Shown in pieces: positions 4,963 through 5,577 of a stretch of 5,577 bases of DNA (the first letter of the stretch is position 1; each line of letters starts with the position of its first letter). This DNA is from an uncultured Nitrospira sp. (lineage in GTDB: Bacteria; Nitrospirota; Nitrospiria; Nitrospirales; UBA8639), in the NCBI GenBank assembly GCA_902500695.1, contig CABVRQ010000134.1, positions 1 to 5,577 of the forward strand, read 5' to 3'. The position numbers and the translations under genes were made by a program. The notes beneath the pieces are model-generated. The model saw only the letters and a program-made list of their open reading frames with translations, was not told the origin of the DNA and ran no database searches.

Positions 4963-5433
4963 ATGATTTACATTCCTAAAGGCCTAACTTACATTTTGGG
5001 CACAATGTTTCTGGTGATGTTTGGATCCACGCTGGCGGTTGCAGGCTCCACGATTAATGTCATGATTAAGGACAACGGCTACCAAATTTCAGGTAGCTCC
5101 TCCGGGACCGGGACTCCCGGTTTTTCGATGGCGGCTGGTGAGGAAAACGTGATCATTTTAAAAAACGAAAACCACACTAATCATTCCTTTGTCTCGAAAG
5201 CATTCAAGGCAATGGATGTAGTGGTCACTGGAGAAGCGGAGAAGGTCAATGATGGAGATGCCACCGGGTGGATAGTGGAGCCAGGCAAGACAGTCCAGCT
5301 CAAATTTACCCCTTCGGTAGGAAAAGATTTTTCAGGCAGCTGGGATGTCTTCTATTGCACCATTCACGGGAAAGACAAAATGAAAGGTGAATTAGTAGTT
5401 GCCGATACCAGAGGAGGGGCTGGCGCTTTTTGA
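4963..5433 (+). CDS. Secreted plastocyanin-like cupredoxin (type 1 copper protein)
   Basis: This 156-residue protein has a Sec-type signal peptide: Lys6, a hydrophobic core at about 8-22, and cleavage probably after AVA at 25-27. The mature periplasmic domain of about 129 residues carries the type 1 copper ligands: His74 in NHSF, then Cys132, His135 and Met140 in YCTIHGKDKM. The C-x2-H-x4-M spacing is the same as in plastocyanin. WDVFYCTIHGKDKMKGELVV is the typical final beta-hairpin of a cupredoxin. It probably shuttles single electrons between periplasmic or membrane-bound redox proteins, but its partners cannot be read from this window. The Shine-Dalgarno AAGGAG (4952-4957) lies 5 nt before the ATG, an optimal arrangement suggesting strong translation. 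The gene appears monocistronic, with its own promoter region and a strong terminator. The C-terminal tail DTRGGAGAF is short and flexible. A nitrosocyanin-type red copper site is unlikely because the Met ligand is present. Confidence 0.9.
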   Translation: MIYIPKGLTYILGTMFLVMFGSTLAVAGSTINVMIKDNGYQISGSSSGTGTPGFSMAAGEENVIILKNENHTNHSFVSKAFKAMDVVVTGEAEKVNDGDATGWIVEPGKTVQLKFTPSVGKDFSGSWDVFYCTIHGKDKMKGELVVADTRGGAGAF

Positions 5434-5459
5434 TCTTTAATCAGGATGTTTGAAGGGAT

Positions 5460-5500
5460 GGGTCGCTGAAATAACAAATTTCAGCGACCCTTTTGTATTT
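5460..5500 (+). terminator. Rho-independent terminator of the cupredoxin gene
   Basis: A perfect 13-bp stem, GGGTCGCTGAAAT (5460-5472) with ATTTCAGCGACCC (5478-5490), encloses the loop AACAA and is followed directly by TTTTGTATTT. It begins 26 nt after the stop codon. The GC-rich base of the stem and the T tract make this a strong intrinsic terminator. Confidence 0.93.
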
Positions 5501-5577
5501 GGACAAAAGTATTACGAACGAGGGTCATCCATCAGCAGGTTCTGTCAAGTGGGCACACCACCTCTCTCGCGGTTGTT
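5501..5577. other. Right edge, nothing callable
   Basis: After the terminator no start codon with a ribosome site is visible. On the minus strand a frame open from the window edge ends with TGA at 5525-5527 and would encode only about 16 residues (ending in WCAHLTEPADG). It could be the tail of a gene lying beyond the window, or noise. Confidence 0.3.

Noticed and set aside
5525..5577. C-terminal fragment of a minus-strand gene, possibly a transposase
   Set aside because: About 16 residues are too few to identify a family. The resemblance to mobile-element ends is only an impression.

Overview
The window reads as ordinary bacterial chromosome of about 50% GC, with six credible protein genes and no tRNA, rRNA, CRISPR or recognisable transposase. 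Three things hint at a Nitrospira-like (Nitrospirota) source: a split arginine dihydrolase / ornithine cyclodeaminase pair, a small secreted blue-copper protein, and moderate GC with mixed ATG/TTG starts. No marker gene is present, so this placement is a guess.

Left part (1-2055, minus strand): a tight two-gene operon. The promoter-proximal gene encodes a LOR/SDH-domain ornithine cyclodeaminase. It is followed after 15 bp by an arginine dihydrolase of the ArgZ/AgrE guanidino-group-modifying type. In cyanobacteria these two activities sit on one fused polypeptide (dihydrolase at the N-terminus, cyclodeaminase at the C-terminus). Here they are separate proteins encoded in the opposite order. 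Together they would turn arginine into ornithine, CO2 and two ammonia, and then ornithine into proline and a third ammonia. That is a nitrogen-releasing and proline-forming route without urease, arginase or carbamoyl phosphate.

Middle (2056-4414): a 221-bp divergent intergenic region holds a small dyad between direct repeats, a candidate leaderless promoter for the operon and an extended -10 promoter for a plus-strand gene. That gene encodes an exported 208-residue protein of unknown function with one good EF-hand loop. It converges on a minus-strand gene for a two-helix membrane protein with HEAT-like repeats. Divergent from the latter, across 55 bp, is a compact metallo-beta-lactamase-fold hydrolase related to RNase Z but without its tRNA-binding arm.

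Right part (4415-5577): a 548-bp stretch without a credible gene contains a nested set of inverted repeats (4509-4620) followed by two hairpins with the same CCGAAA loop (4637-4686). It is probably an interspersed palindromic element or a structured RNA. Next come a dyad and a near-consensus sigma-54 -24/-12 element, then a secreted plastocyanin-like cupredoxin ending in a textbook rho-independent terminator. The last ~80 bases carry nothing that can be called.

The most biologically interesting unit is the split arginine-to-proline operon. The least explained is the palindromic element at 4509-4686.
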